Made by a program: the position numbers and the translations under genes. The notes under the pieces are model-generated. The model was not told the origin of the DNA, ran no database searches, and worked only from the letters and a program-made list of their open reading frames with translations. Of a stretch of DNA of 64,000 nt, positions 24,301-36,800 are shown one piece after another. The stretch comes from Microplitis mediator. Taxonomy: Eukaryota > Arthropoda > Insecta > Hymenoptera > Braconidae. How positions within the stretch are numbered: position 1 is the first letter of the stretch; the number at the start of each line of letters is the position of its first letter. The stretch spans positions 4,087,697 to 4,151,696 of the forward strand of contig NC_079971.1 of assembly GCF_029852145.1 (NCBI RefSeq), written 5' to 3'.

Positions 24301-26338
24301 AATGGCTTAACTCTTGCGATATCCGATACTCTGAAGGTGTCCAGTCACTCAACTGGGCGAAGATTATGAAGACCATCACCGACGACCCCGAGGGATTCTT
24401 CGAAAGCGGCGGCTGGACTTTCTTGGACCCTGAGAGCGACGAGGAGAACGAGGAGGTCGATGATGAAGAGGAGGAAGACGACGACGCGTATGAACCGACG
24501 GACATTGAGAGTGAAGAGGAGTCCGATGAAGACTCGGATTATTCGGAGGCCTCTGAGGACTCGGAGAGCGAAGAAGAAGAACTCGGAAGCTCAGAAGAGT
24601 CTGGCAAAGACTGGTCTGATCTAGAGCGCGAAGCCGCCGAAGAAGACAACGAACGCAGCGGCTACCCCGTGGACACCTACTCAAAAAACAAGAAAAAGTC
24701 AAAGCACGACACCCCTTCACCCTCGAAAAACCGGCACAACTCCAAGCACAAGAGCTCCTCCAGCTCCAAAAACAAATCCAGCTCCAGAGACCGGGAACGC
24801 AGATCCTCTGACAAACACAGGTAATTATTTTTTTAAATTGTTAATTAGATTTATTTATTTACCGTAAATCACTTGTCTGCTTAAAACGGACGATTTGATT
24901 ATTTAAGAACGGACCGATCACGAAGCGGGAGATCACACAAGAAAGTGTCTCCTTCAAAATCGTCCAAACATAGGTGATTATGTCTAATCATTTAAAATTA
25001 CTACGGTATTTATTGACAGTATATTGTGTAGCAAGGAATGAAACGAAACGGTTTCAGACGATGGCAATTTTGGCCATCACTCAAAATTTGAAATCGTTTT
25101 ACTCCGTACCACACTATGTATTTTTAATAATTACCTGCATTTAATCCTGCTTAGAGTTTAAAGGTCTTGAGCCAGTAAAAATGAGACAATTTATGACCAG
25201 GAGTTACGATAAATAAAATTTTATGCGATTCTAATAGAGTTTAATTAAAGTCAGAACAGTACATCGTGCAACAAGTTGTCAATTGTTCACGAGAGCGGAG
25301 TTTTTTTAAAAAAAAAACTGTTAATGATCTGATCAAATTGACATCGTTCTTGGCATTCAACTTTGAATCTTTTGGAAGTAAAGTTTATAGAGTGTTATCT
25401 GAAAGTTGCGGCAGAAGTTGACTTGAATTGACACGAGTTAGTATTAATTTTTTGTACGAGTTCTTGTACTCGATGTCAAATTTGAGCCGTACCCTGATAA
25501 TCATGCTAACGGCAGCCAAAACTTATCATCCATAAGTTGACGACAACTTGCTGAGACAGACGGTGGCAAAAGTTAGCATCCATTAGTTGACGGAAAGTTG
25601 CCTTTAATTTTCCCAGAAAGTTGATAACAACTTGAAGTCAACAGTTACAAAGGCTGAAGTTGTCAGCAACTTGACCGAGTCAATGAGTATAAAGTTAATA
25701 TTTATTGCGCATGAGTAATAAAAACTTATTTTTTAGTTTTAATTCTCACCCTGTTAATCAGTAAAGTCGCACTTTATCTTACAGGCAACTAAATGAAGTA
25801 AATTTACATACTCGCCATTCTTCCCTCAAATAATTACACAAATTTAAATTTTCCCATGCACAAAAAAAAATATTACCATCACCATGCAGTTTCTTTAACT
25901 CTCATGACACTCGTTAATAATTTAAAGATTAAGTTAGAAACATGACCCACCCAATCTATAGATCAAAATTTTTTTAACTTTTCCTTGGGTTAACTCTAGA
26001 AAATCGCATCTTCTGACTAAAATTGGCTCATTTAATCTGGCTCCGACATTTAATTTCCCATTCTAATGAATCTGACAAAAATATTAATAATAATTCTAAT
26101 GTAGCCCGAAGAAGAGCGACAGACACGACCGGCACGACAAGCACAAGTCCCATCACTCGTCCTCATCTTCCAGCAAAAAGCGGCCTCGCGATGACAGCTC
26201 GGAAAGAAGAAAGTCCAAAAAATCAAGGTACCTTTCAAATTATTTATTTATTTATTTATTATAATTTATTCTACGTCATTTCAATCGTCAATTACAATCA
26301 TATATTTATTTATTTATTTATTTATTTACAGGAAATAA
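21328..26338 (+). CDS. SPT16: FACT complex subunit SPT16
   Basis: Eight coding exons (21328-21396, 21480-21584, 21654-21818, 21902-22054, 22122-24820, 24908-24973, 26105-26227, 26332-26338) join in phase to 1128 residues. FACT is a nuclear histone chaperone that opens and rebuilds nucleosomes ahead of polymerases; SPT16 is its large subunit. The N-terminal third is the aminopeptidase-like domain (GVDVSQVDMCYPAIIQSG, FNLHVGLSNL). Next come the dimerisation and middle PH-like domains (LYIRPNIVTKRMTGTLEAHS, IKNAFFQPGDGEMIILLHFH, FRDLGFPGAPFRSTVLLQPT). From about residue 930 there is a long Asp/Glu tail. It is followed by a Ser/Lys/Arg/His-rich tail coded partly by the small exons 6-8, which makes the protein somewhat longer than the human one (1047). 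The last exon contributes only 7 coding nt, including the stop. Intron 6 holds a hairpin repeat and AAGTTG-rich sequence. Confidence 0.96.
25017..25121. repeat. ~105-bp hairpin repeat in SPT16 intron 6
   Basis: The arms TATTGTGTAGCAAGGAATGA... and ...ACTCCGTACCACACTATGTA are diverged inverted copies around GGCAATTTTGGCC. A relative lies at about 37637-37735 upstream of a PTPN4 coding exon (ATTGTGTGACAAGGGATGAG). It is probably a short MITE. Confidence 0.5.
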
Positions 26339-26966
26339 ACCAGGTAAAAGTTTCTGTTAACTAAGGAGTTGATAGGCTGTACACATTCATTGCAAGATAA
26401 CTTATGAGTTTTCAACACAAGTTATCAATTATCTAAATACTTTTGTCCCACATCATCCATTACTTATAACAACAAATATTAATATTATTATTATTATTAT
26501 TTTGTTTTTATATCCTCGCATTAATATTAAAGAGTTAACTATCGAGTAAGGAGTAAGTTATTTATCAATTATCAGCAATGTACAAATGTTCGCTGTCATT
26601 TTTGTATTACGTAATATCGATAAACATTGCGAGCATCTGCGTAATTTGTTTATTATCATTTTTTTTTTCATAATTATTAACTATAATTATAATTATTATT
26701 AACAAACTTTTTTTTAAAAACTCAAATAAAAGATTTTAATAAATATATCACGGGAGTTGCAGTGAATTTTTTTTTTACTGGCGTAGAATGAGTGCAGCAG
26801 ACAAATTTAAAATTATTAACAAATAAAGTAAAGAATTAATTTTTAAAATTTAAAAAAAATGCGCATTTGAGAAATTTTGAAATTAATAAGTGCATTTTTT
26901 TTTTTTTTTTTTTTTTTATTTATTTATTGATAATTTTTGTCTGATGCCTGGTACATTGACACTCGT

Positions 26967-27170
26967 ATGATACTGAAGCAGACGTCTGACAGTTTTTGAA
27001 TTTTTTTTAAAAACGATTAACTATAAAAAAAAAATATTTTGAAAAATTGCACTTATAGTTTGTTAAATTTTCTACATGTGTATATTTTTTTTTTTTTTTT
27101 TTTTTTTGTAATTTATTTGTTGAAAAAATAAATCAAAAAATTTGTAACTGTCTGCTAACTTCAGGATCGT
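26967..27170. mobile_element. 204-bp MITE with 9-bp TSD (GATACTGAAG family)
   Basis: The ends are ATGATACTGAAG and CTTCAGGATCGT. They are flanked by exact 9-bp repeats GACACTCGT (26958-26966 and 27171-27179). The remaining bases of 26339-27581 are the SPT16 3' flank, poly-T tracts and AT-rich spacer with no other gene. Confidence 0.85.
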
Positions 27171-27581
27171 GACACTCGTGGCGTCGAATTGAGTGAATGA
27201 GGAAGAAATAAGTCTGTAGTTGAGCGTAAAATTGTTGTTATTAAATATTTTGTAAGCAGAATAATAAGTAGGGTATATAATAAATTCAACGGCAAGTGAT
27301 CTGCGGTTTATTAAAGGAAGTGAAAGTACTGCCGAGCAGTCGGACAACTTTCTCTGGCGCATCATTTGACACTCGTTACTTCTGGTTTCACTCAGACCGT
27401 GGCCTCTATTTTAAAAGCCGATAAAAAATCAATAATAATAATAATTAGGGCGGTAGGAATCCAGGTATTGGCAGATTGGGCTGGAGGTAAAATAAAAAGA
27501 CTGCGTTTTTTTATCGAAACTTTTTATATGAAAAAATATAAAACTTTAAGTACAGTGTAGGATTAAATTAGTCTGAGAAAG

Positions 27582-27872
27582 TTAGTGCTGGCCGATTCCG
27601 TCGATCTGGGGCTGGAGGTTGTCGACGACTTCCCGAGGAACTACGTCCCTGAGAATGGCAAAGAGATCTATCTTCTCGTCCCCGGGGATCGACTCACGGG
27701 CCACCAGTTCAATGCCTTCTTGGACATGTTGGATCTGAGCGTCCTTTGGGATCAGTAAAGTGTTTCTCGCCTGGCTTATTGCTTCGTTGCTGAATGCTTG
27801 CCCGTCTTTTTGAGGAAATCCGGATACGGTGTAGATTACTACCGCAAGTACTGCGAGTACTAGTCCTTTCAT
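27582..27872 (-). CDS. Small secreted protein, 96 residues, unknown function
   Basis: The start ATG at 27872 directly follows an acceptor (TTTTTTTAAG), so one intron separates it from a 5'UTR exon. That exon ends at a donor near 28215 (GTAAGTATTT). The first ~18 residues (MKGLVLAVLAVVIYTVSG) form a clear signal peptide. The mature chain of about 78 residues has no cysteine and looks helical and amphipathic (EAISQARNTL, HVQEGIELVARESI, DLFAILRDVVPREVVDNLQP). The GC-rich coding sequence stands out from its AT-rich surroundings. I do not recognise the family. A small secreted insect protein such as a venom, antimicrobial or haemolymph peptide is possible but unproven. Confidence 0.7.
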   Translation of the reverse strand: MKGLVLAVLAVVIYTVSGFPQKDGQAFSNEAISQARNTLLIPKDAQIQHVQEGIELVARESIPGDEKIDLFAILRDVVPREVVDNLQPQIDGIGQH

Positions 27873-28306
27873 CTTAAAAAAATTAATAATTATTAATTAT
27901 ACAATAAAATTTCAATTTCAAATAAAAAATTAAACAAAAATTTTAATTAAAAAATTAAATCAAAATTTTAAGCTGCGTAATAAAATAAAAATTATAATTT
28001 TAAATATAAATTAAAAATTAATAAATTATTTCAAATTTGAAATAAAATACAAAATTTGTGACTTGGTCAATAAAAAGTACATAAATTTTATTACAAATTA
28101 TAAATAGACGATTGAATTAAAAATTACTACGCAGTAAAATAATTAGTAAAGTAATTAAAGTCATTAGTAAGGTAATAAATTAATGACAATGATGATAATA
28201 AAAAAAAAATACTTACGATGATTGAAAAAAAACGAGAAAACTTAAAGTAACGGTTACAACAGAAAGTAAAAATAAGACTAAGTGAAATCGTAGGTAGACA
28301 TCAGCT

Positions 28307-28313
28307 TTTATAC
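28307..28313 (-). promoter_or_regulatory. TATA box of the small secreted protein gene
   Basis: On the minus strand TATAAAA (followed by GCTGATG) lies about 90 bases upstream of the 5'UTR exon donor near 28215, a good position for a core promoter. It suggests a regulated, tissue-specific promoter. No other core promoter signal in the window is this clear. Confidence 0.55.
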
Positions 28314-28785
28314 ACGGTTCAGTTTCTCAAGTATGGCAGTACAGAAGGTAGTATAGATGGTATGGAAGGTGGTACGGATGAACACATCGATATGTAGTCT
28401 AGTCCAGTCCAATCATCCTCTTACTCCCGAGCTGCGAGTTCCTGAGCCAAGAGAAGGGACCTGGTACATTTAAACCATTTGACCTCAATACCCAACTAAA
28501 ACGTACTTAATTTATTACAAAAACTCTTTGTCACAACTAATCGACTTGACTGGAGCTATCAGATGTTTTCGGATGAGTTTTTCTTGGAACAAAATTTCTA
28601 AATTCAAACTGCACTGATGGACTGCTTCCATTTTAGATGACGAATGGTTTTTTTTTTTTTGATAATCAAGGCCATTCCCCAAGTGTCCCCCCCACTTTAA
28701 AAAAATTTTTAATGACTCAATTATCATTAACGTATTAAAGTTTTATCAATTGATTAAAAAAAATTAAAAAAAAAAACAAGAATTT

Positions 28786-28990
28786 ATGATACTGAAGTTA
28801 GCAGACGTCTAATAATTTTTGGATTTTCTTTTAGACGGTAAATTTGAAAAAAAAAAAAAATTTGAAAAAATTGCACCTGTAGTTTTTTAAATTTTCTACA
28901 AGTGCATATTTTTAGATTTTTTTTTTTTGTGATTAATTTGCTAAAAAAAAAATTCAAAAATTTTTAATTATCTGCTAACTTCAGGATCAT
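28786..28990. mobile_element. 205-bp MITE (GATACTGAAG family)
   Basis: ATGATACTGAAGTTAGCAGA opens it and TCTGCTAACTTCAGGATCAT closes it. It is flanked by AAGAATTT on both sides (28778-28785 and 28991-28998), one base shorter than the 9-bp duplications of its relatives. The right flank overlaps the start of the hairpin at 28992. Confidence 0.8.
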
Positions 28991-28991
28991 A

Positions 28992-29204
28992 AGAATTTAA
29001 TGAAGTTCGTAATATTGGTAGATAATGACAAGAAAATTTTTGAAGAGCTGCAGAGAACCAGTAAAATTTTGATTTTCATACATTTAACATTGAGCTACAT
29101 GAGAAATCTTGTTTCATCGAATTTATTTTTCCTCTAGCTCTTCAAAAATTTAATTGGATCATTTTCTTGTCATTATCTACCAATATGTCGAACTTCATTA
29201 AATC
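28992..29204. repeat. ~213-bp hairpin
   Basis: The left arm (GAATTTAATGAAGTTCG...GGTAGATAATGACAAGAAAA) and the right arm (TTTTCTTGTCATTATCTACC...AACTTCATTAAATCC) are near-perfect inverted copies around a ~70-bp loop. It has the shape of a foldback MITE. The rest of 27873-30884 is AT-rich intergenic sequence and the 3' flank of the phosphatase gene. It includes a diverged inverted repeat near 29240-29370. Confidence 0.7.
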
Positions 29205-29817
29205 CTGGAGGGTAATTCTAAAACCGACAGTACTCCCATAGTTGGAAGTTAAACGAAATTTGGAAAATAAATTTCAGTAAAATCTTCATGTCGATTTTGT
29301 AATTCGAATTTTCAAATTTCGTAGACTAAAATCTATTCAACAAATTTTGTTTAACTCCCAATTGATATCCAAAAATTTTCGCTCGGTGGAATTGTCCTTT
29401 ATTCAATTAATATTTAAATTTATTTTTAATTAATTCACTTGCATATTTTTATAAAGTGGGGAAGGGGGGGGGGTGTCTAAATGCCCTTAAGAGAAAAAAT
29501 TAATTACTGTTTTAGTGCAAAGATGATACCGTTCGCACTTGGGTCCGAGAGAAAAAAATAAGAACGCATGTCAAGTGATAATAAAATGAATTAATATTTG
29601 AAACAATGAATAAGAAATTTACTACTCTCAAGTACGAAACTTGAACCATTTACTGAGAATATATGAGGATAAATTGGGATAAATCAGGATGGATGAAGGT
29701 GAGTGGAGATGGATGGAGATAATCATGAATTTTCCTATCCATTTCCTCAATTATTTCTCACTTTCCGAGGTCGGAAATTGCAAACCATAGGTTTCAAATT
29801 CGACTCCACCGTCCATT

Positions 29818-29950
29818 TAAATATAGTGGGAACTTAAACATGCAAATAACCTTCTCAATAAGACAATTTATATATAAATTGAGAAAAATATAGATGACCC
29901 GAACTGGGAATCGAACCCAGATCATATCGGTATCGCGTCCATCTTACGGC
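29818..29950 (-). repeat. tRNA-like SINE fragment
   Basis: On the minus strand a perfect tRNA T-arm (CTGGGTTCGATTCCCAG, 29904-29920), including a pol III B-box-like GGTTCGATTCC, is followed by an AT-rich body. That body is shared with 10190-10282. A matching 5' acceptor half is not found upstream, so this is not an intact tRNA gene. It is best read as a truncated tRNA-derived SINE. The surrounding segment is bracketed by imperfect ~45-bp direct repeats (about 29588-29632 and 29954-29999). Confidence 0.5.
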
Positions 29951-30884
29951 ATTAAATAAATTAATATTTGAAACAATGAATATGAAGAAATTTACTACTT
30001 TCAATAAATATAAAATAACAATACCCATAAATATATAAAATGATTACTTTATTTGATCATCAAAAAGTACAAATCAATGAGACTAGACAGCTACCAACTC
30101 TCATACCAATCACGCGGCCATACAATTATTTTATTTAATTGACAGTATTAATTAATAAAATCACTACCGCTAAAATAAACAATTTTATTAATCGTTATAT
30201 TAATTCATATATTTATATAATATATAATTTGTTTATATTGGCGCTCGTTTATACTTAATATATATATAGCTACCGTTTTATTTTGTTTTCTGGCACAATT
30301 TAATCGTAATAATTAGTCAATTAGTCAATCAGTTAATTAATATCAATAATTATCATATATTTATTTACATATCCGGACATAAATAAACCTTTAGCTTAAC
30401 AGTTAATGGTAAAAAAATAGATACATGAAAAAGTGGATACTTTCAAACAATTTTACATAGATTATTAATTATTATAATTAATAATCAGCTACCTCTGTTA
30501 ATTACTCATTATTAATTGAGCTTAAAGTTAACGTTAAAGATAAAATAGTTTCTATCCTAACTTTTATTTAATATTTTATTTAAATATTAATATCAATGTA
30601 ACGGAAGAGTTAATATTTAAATCTTTCCTAATTTATAAATTATTTAAAAACTGGTTTTGACATCTGGTGGGTTGCGTCTAACGGACTATCATCACACGTC
30701 CAAACACTGGGATACTATCGCTATCTTTTATAATAAATATTTATATATTTATATATATTTGTAATAATTGTTAGTTATTACTATAAATTATTGTCTATTT
30801 GTTATTTAAAAAAAAAAAAAAAAAGTTTTAGCCTTCGGAAGGGCCTTGGACATTTGTTGCTTTGACAGTTTTTTAAATCTACAC

Positions 30885-33800
30885 TTATCTACTAAATTCA
30901 ATAAGAGGTTTCGCAATACCCTCGGTGTAGGCTTTATGGACAGCTTCACAGACAAACTTGTACTGACTCTGTAAATAAATTCATTAGTTTATATATTTAT
31001 TTATTTATTTATGATTTCGTGGAACGGCTGCTATGCACGAAAAAAACAGTACTGGTTACTGTTCTGCGCAGTATTCAATGAAAAATATAAGGAAAATACA
31101 TTTTAAGATGACTGGTTCATATTAGAAGAGAAGTGAGTCATCGCTTAATATGTACTACTACTTTTTAAACAGTAACCAGTGCTGTGTTGGATAGTATGCA
31201 CATGTTGATAATTAGAAAAGTATACAAACTTCGGAGCACAGCTCTTGTTGCTGTATAGAAAATGGTTACTTAGATCTTGTAGATCTCATTAACATCCAGA
31301 ACAGTATTCAGTCCTGTTCTGACATGAACTAGTCTCTAGTGTCGAGAATAGTAAAGACACCCGTAGCACAGAGACAATTTTAAGATGTCTTTTAAAAGGA
31401 CAAGACGAATTTTATCAAATAAATAAGACGTAGATGTTAGTTCTAGAAGTCATTGGAAATTTGTCTTCTTTTTCCTGTCTTAAAAAAGTCATTTCAATTA
31501 AAAAATCCTTTAGATGACTTATTTGTAATTTACTTTTTGTCGTCACTTGCATCAAGTCTTTTCGATGACACATTTCTGATTGTTCTGTCAACATATTGGT
31601 GCCTTATTGATGTCAAAAACAGTCTCAAAACTGACATCTTATAGATGTCATAAATCCTAGTGTTCTACTTGGGCACATGAATTTAGTAACAGACATGATA
31701 ACCACCGTAACCGCAAGTTAACCAAGCTACGGCTGGAATCTGAAGTCAACTTAACAGCAGGTTGGAGAGCAAAAGGTTGCGGTTAAGTTGACAGTAGATT
31801 GTCTGTGAATTCAATTTGACTTCAGATGTTACGTTAAATTAGCCGAAAATGTTTCACTGCAGAAACTTGCTAAGCAAGATGCGGCTATCAGGGAGTTCAT
31901 TTCAAAACAGGACTGAGGACTGTTTTGGATGTTTATGAGATCTACGAGATCTAAGCAACCATTTCTATGCAGCATTTTCTATACAGCAACAAGAACTGTG
32001 CTGAGAGGTTTGTAAACTTATCAAACCATCAACGACGACTATTTTAACAGTAACCAGTCATGGTTCATGGCTCTATAGTCATGTTCCTGGGTTAGGTTCC
32101 CGGATGCCATAAGGGCTTATAGAGTTACGTCTTCACAGCAGCAGGAAGAAATGAAATACTTACAGCATTTTGAATCATCATCGCCCGTTGATCTCTCATG
32201 GATCTAACGATATCTAGTGGATAGACAGGCTGGTTGGCTTCAATAAGACACAAAGCTGTTTCCATAAGCACCAGGACTCCAGTGCGACCGATACCTGCTG
32301 AGCAATGGACGACTGCTGGTTCAACCATTCCCGTTCTGGCGGCGCGGACTCGCTCGGTAAATTTAGTGAACTGCCGCCAATCACTTGGCACTCCGTGGTC
32401 GGGCCATCCGCAATACTGCATGTGTGTTATGTCTCTTTCTTCTCCAGTCTGTAAATAAACTCAATTATAACCACTGGCCAAGTAGATAAACTTTCATTTT
32501 TTTTTTAATTACTTACGTTGATGTCGCGAAGAATGAACTCGCGAAAGACGAAAGTGTCTTCGATTTTCTCGGAGGTTGAAATGAGCATGAGGTTTCTTAG
32601 GGTCAGAGTTTCATTGAGAGCAGGCCAGTACTGGTGACATTTTGTGCGGCCGCGTTCGACGAGGGTCGTCAGCATGACGACGAGAGTGCTGCCGGCTTCG
32701 AGGACCATTTGCCAGAAGTCTGCTACTGTGGAAGACAGGGGACCTTGAGTCGCGATGTACCGGTTTATTATTCCCGAGCCGGGGATCTCCATGTTGACGT
32801 AGTTCGCGTTTATGTAGTCGCCGTTGACGCAGCCCATCAGAATCACTCGCGTCACGTCATAGGGCGAGATGTCGCGGTACCGGTTCTTGTTCTGGTTCTC
32901 GGCTTTTTTAGACTCGAGGGACGTCAGCTCAGGATTTTTGCGGTAGAGTTGCTCGTACTGGGCAATCAGTGCTCCGCTTGCGAGTCCGTCTGCTAGGAGG
33001 AGCATTGATTGGGCCAGAGCATCGGATCCAACTGCTGCGTGCGGTGCGTCAGGTACATATCTAAATAATAATAATAGATAAATTACAAAAATAAATATTT
33101 ACAAAAATTGCACTTGAAATTTTTTTAATTTTCTACATGTGCATTTTTTCAGTTTTTTTTTTTTTTTTTAATTAAATTATTAAAAAAAAAAATTCAAAAA
33201 TTGTTAATTGTCTGCTAACTTCAGGATCATTTAAGTTCGCCGACGTCTAATAATTTTTGGATTTTTTTAGAAACGATAAATTATAAAAAAAAAAATATTT
33301 AAAAAAATTGCACCTGTAGTTTTCTTAATTTCCTACATGTGCATTTTGTCAAATTTTTTTTTTTAATTAAATTATTAAAAAAAAATTCAAAAATTTTTAA
33401 TTGTCTGCTAACTTCAGGATCATTTAAGTTCGCCGACGTTTAATAATTTTTGGATTTTTTTAGAAACGATAAATTATAAAAAAAAAATATTTAAAAAAAT
33501 GCACCTGTAGTTTTTTTAATTTCCTACATGTGCATTTTTTCAGTTTTTTTTTTTTTAAATTAAATTATTAAAAAAAAAATTCAAAAATTTTTAATTGTCT
33601 GCTAACTTCAGGATCATTTAAGTTCGCCGACGTCTAATAATTTTTGGATTTTTTTAGAAACGATAAATTATAAAAAAAAAAATATTTAAAAAAATTGCAC
33701 CTGTAGTTTTCTTAATTTCCTACATGTGCATTTTGTCAAATTTTTTTTTTTAATTAAATTATTAAAAAAAAATTCAAAAATTTTTAATTGTCTGCTAACT

Positions 33801-36800
33801 TCAGGATCATTTAAGTTCGCCGACGTTTAATAATTTTTGGATTTTTTTAGAAACGATAAATTATAAAAAAAAAATATTTAAAAAAATGCACCTGTAGTTT
33901 TTTTAATTTCCTACATGTGCATTTTTTCAGTTTTTTTTTTTTTAAATTAAATTATTAAAAAAAAAATTCAAAAATTTTTAATTGTCTGCTAACTTCAGGA
34001 TCATTTAAGTTCGCCGACGTCTAATAATTTTTGGATTTTTTTAGAAACGATAAATTATAAAAAAAAAACATTCAAAAAAATTGCACCTGTAGTTTTCTTA
34101 ATTTCCTACATGTGCATTTTTTCAGTTTTTTTTTTTTTAAATTAAATTATTAAAAAAAAAATTCAAAAATTTTTAATCGTTTGCTAACTTCAGGATCATT
34201 TTATAATGTCTGAAGTAACGAAACTCCGCACGACGTAATTTAAATTTAAATTTAAATCTAAAAGACAACCAAATCTGGTAAAAATAAAATTACCTGTAAG
34301 GAGGTTCTTCTTCAGAAGTCTCATCAGTCCCAGCAAGTGCATTATAGAGTGCATTTGGACGGACAGTCAAGGTCAGTTCACCATTACCCGTGTCTCGAGA
34401 CTGTCTTATTAAATTAACCACGTGTTCATGTAGCATCCCGTTGACGTCAATACCGTTTATATACAAAACCTAACAGACAATGACAGTTTAAATAAATAAA
34501 TACCAGCTCGTTGACGGACAATTACTAATCTGATGAATAATAAATAATGACTTGCCTGATCGCCTTCATTTAACTTTGGGTAACACCGATCGGCAGGTGT
34601 GTTTGGCGCAACACGAGACACCAAGATGGGCATATCAAGGTCCAGACCTCCTTTCACATTGAAACCAAAACGGCCTTGCTCATCTGGTGTCAGTCTTATT
34701 GTCACCAAACCATCTTCCAATATCTAGACAACGGGAATTAAATAATCAGCAAAATAATTTAAATTTTAAATCGACAATTTATTATTTTAATCGACTTGGA
34801 CACCGACACTTCGTGAGCTCAACTATCAGCGAGCGACAAATCGCGTAGTTGGTGTTGAATAATTAAATAATAATGATAATAAAGTAAGTCGTAGTTGATT
34901 AAATAGTTTAATTGCTCACCTGTGGCGCTGGAGAACTAGTCGGCTCGCTGTAGTCCGGCAAATCATAGATATTTCTCTCGCCAGTGGTGTCGTCGTCAAC
35001 GTAACTGAGAATTCTTGAGCCCAGAACTGGAGAAAATGCTCCGCCTTGGGTGTGGGTGCTCGTGTTTATCTCCTCTCTGAGGGACAAAAAACCACCCTCA
35101 CTGTGTACGCGGACATGGATTCATACCAGACACAACATGCAACACAGAGTACAGTGTAATAAAACTATAACGCTATGTAATTATATTTTATTTTATTTAA
35201 TAAGCTAATTATTGTTATTTAGTTTTTTTATCGACATACTCGTCACTGGGATTCCCCTCGACCCAAGCTTGTCGCGGTTCTCGGGATCCTAAAGACTGGA
35301 CTTTGTTGTCGTATGGTCTTGGAGGTCTTGCTGGCGCACTCACTACTTTGCCTTTCTCTTCAATTGGCACTTGGTTTACTCCGTGAACTAGTCGTTTGCT
35401 TGGTGATCTATTTTTGTAGATTAGATTGAAGTTTGATGATAATTCATTTATTAGTTTGTGTTAATAGTAAAATGAATACCGTATGAATGTCCTTTCAACG
35501 CGGGCTCGGTGTTTTCCGTCTTCGACTGTTTGGAACTCAGTGCGGCCTGAATAAGTAAAACGGCTGCTGAGGGTCAGTGGGAAACGACGTGGTCGCATTT
35601 TCGGACTGTGAAGTCTAAAGAATGTGTGATGTTCAACACACGCTTTCCATAAATTTTTTGAACTACGATATGTTTGCATGTTGAACCCCAGTAAGGTGTC
35701 ATAATTTTCCGACTGAAATTTGTTTTATTTTTTTATTTAAATAAATATGTCTAGGTGATTTTTCATTATTTTTCGGGGTATTCTCATTCAACGGAACCAA
35801 TTCATTTATTTGTTTTTTTTAAGCGGCGTAATCTTTTTAAAATAAGTGCGCGAAAAAAATTTAATTATTGGGAAAATTTAAAAAGTTATAGACGTTTGGA
35901 GCCGAGCAGTCATTTAATATGAGGTCTGGTAATAATTTTAATCGCGTATTTCTCAATACTATATTTTTAAAACTGGTACACGCGATTATTTAACAACTCG
36001 AGCAAATTAAATTCGCTCATTTTTTTTTTTCAGAACTAAACTCTCAATCACATGAACCAGACATTTAAATTTACTGGTAACTTTCATTTTTTTTTTCAGT
36101 CGCTCAGCTAAAAAATACCAGATCACGTTTTTTAGTTAATTGCCGGCGTTTTTTATTGGTGAATTTGATTGATTCTGGTTCGTGCCCACCAGTATCTTTA
36201 CTGACTACAAAACTGTTTTTTTTTACTCCGTATTGTAACAACTGTAGTGCCGCGGGTCTAAATTCCTTTCAAGGCCGTCATATCTTCTAAACTCAATATT
36301 TCAAAATTCAAATTTCCCTGAACCCAACAGCGACAAAAAAAAACCATTACGCCAAATGAGAATACCCTGTAATAAAAATAAATAATTAACCTGTTCTCTT
36401 CTTAACTGAATAAAAAACTGCTTCCGTTTGAATGAAATCTTGACGATTTTCGACCAGGAAAATACGTTGATTTTAATATTATTCTGGAAGACAACTAGGC
36501 CTATCGACGTCACTCCCAATTGTATCTCTTTGTTCGTCGAGTCCTGAAAAACATAATTAACAATTAAATATTAATTATTTAAAAAGTTTGCTACTGTACT
36601 GACATAAGACTAATTTTAAATAATTGTCAAGTACAATAAACGTGCATACCCTTGCCTTATGCAATTCAACTCCGTACATATCCAGCCGCTTCACATGGTC
36701 GAGAAAATTGAATTCCGCATCCGCCGGTAATTGTCCTCTATTCAATGCAATTAAAATACAAAATTTCAATTTAAAAAATCCCATTAGTCTTCAGTTAAAA

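Noticed and set aside
29896..29941. Functional tRNA gene (minus strand)
   Set aside because: Only the T-arm and 3' half are recognisable; no matching 5' acceptor or D-arm upstream.
35461..35679. Stand-alone 72-residue protein
   Set aside because: It is PTPN4 coding exon 8 read through its donor; the splice sites and FERM match show it is part of the larger gene.
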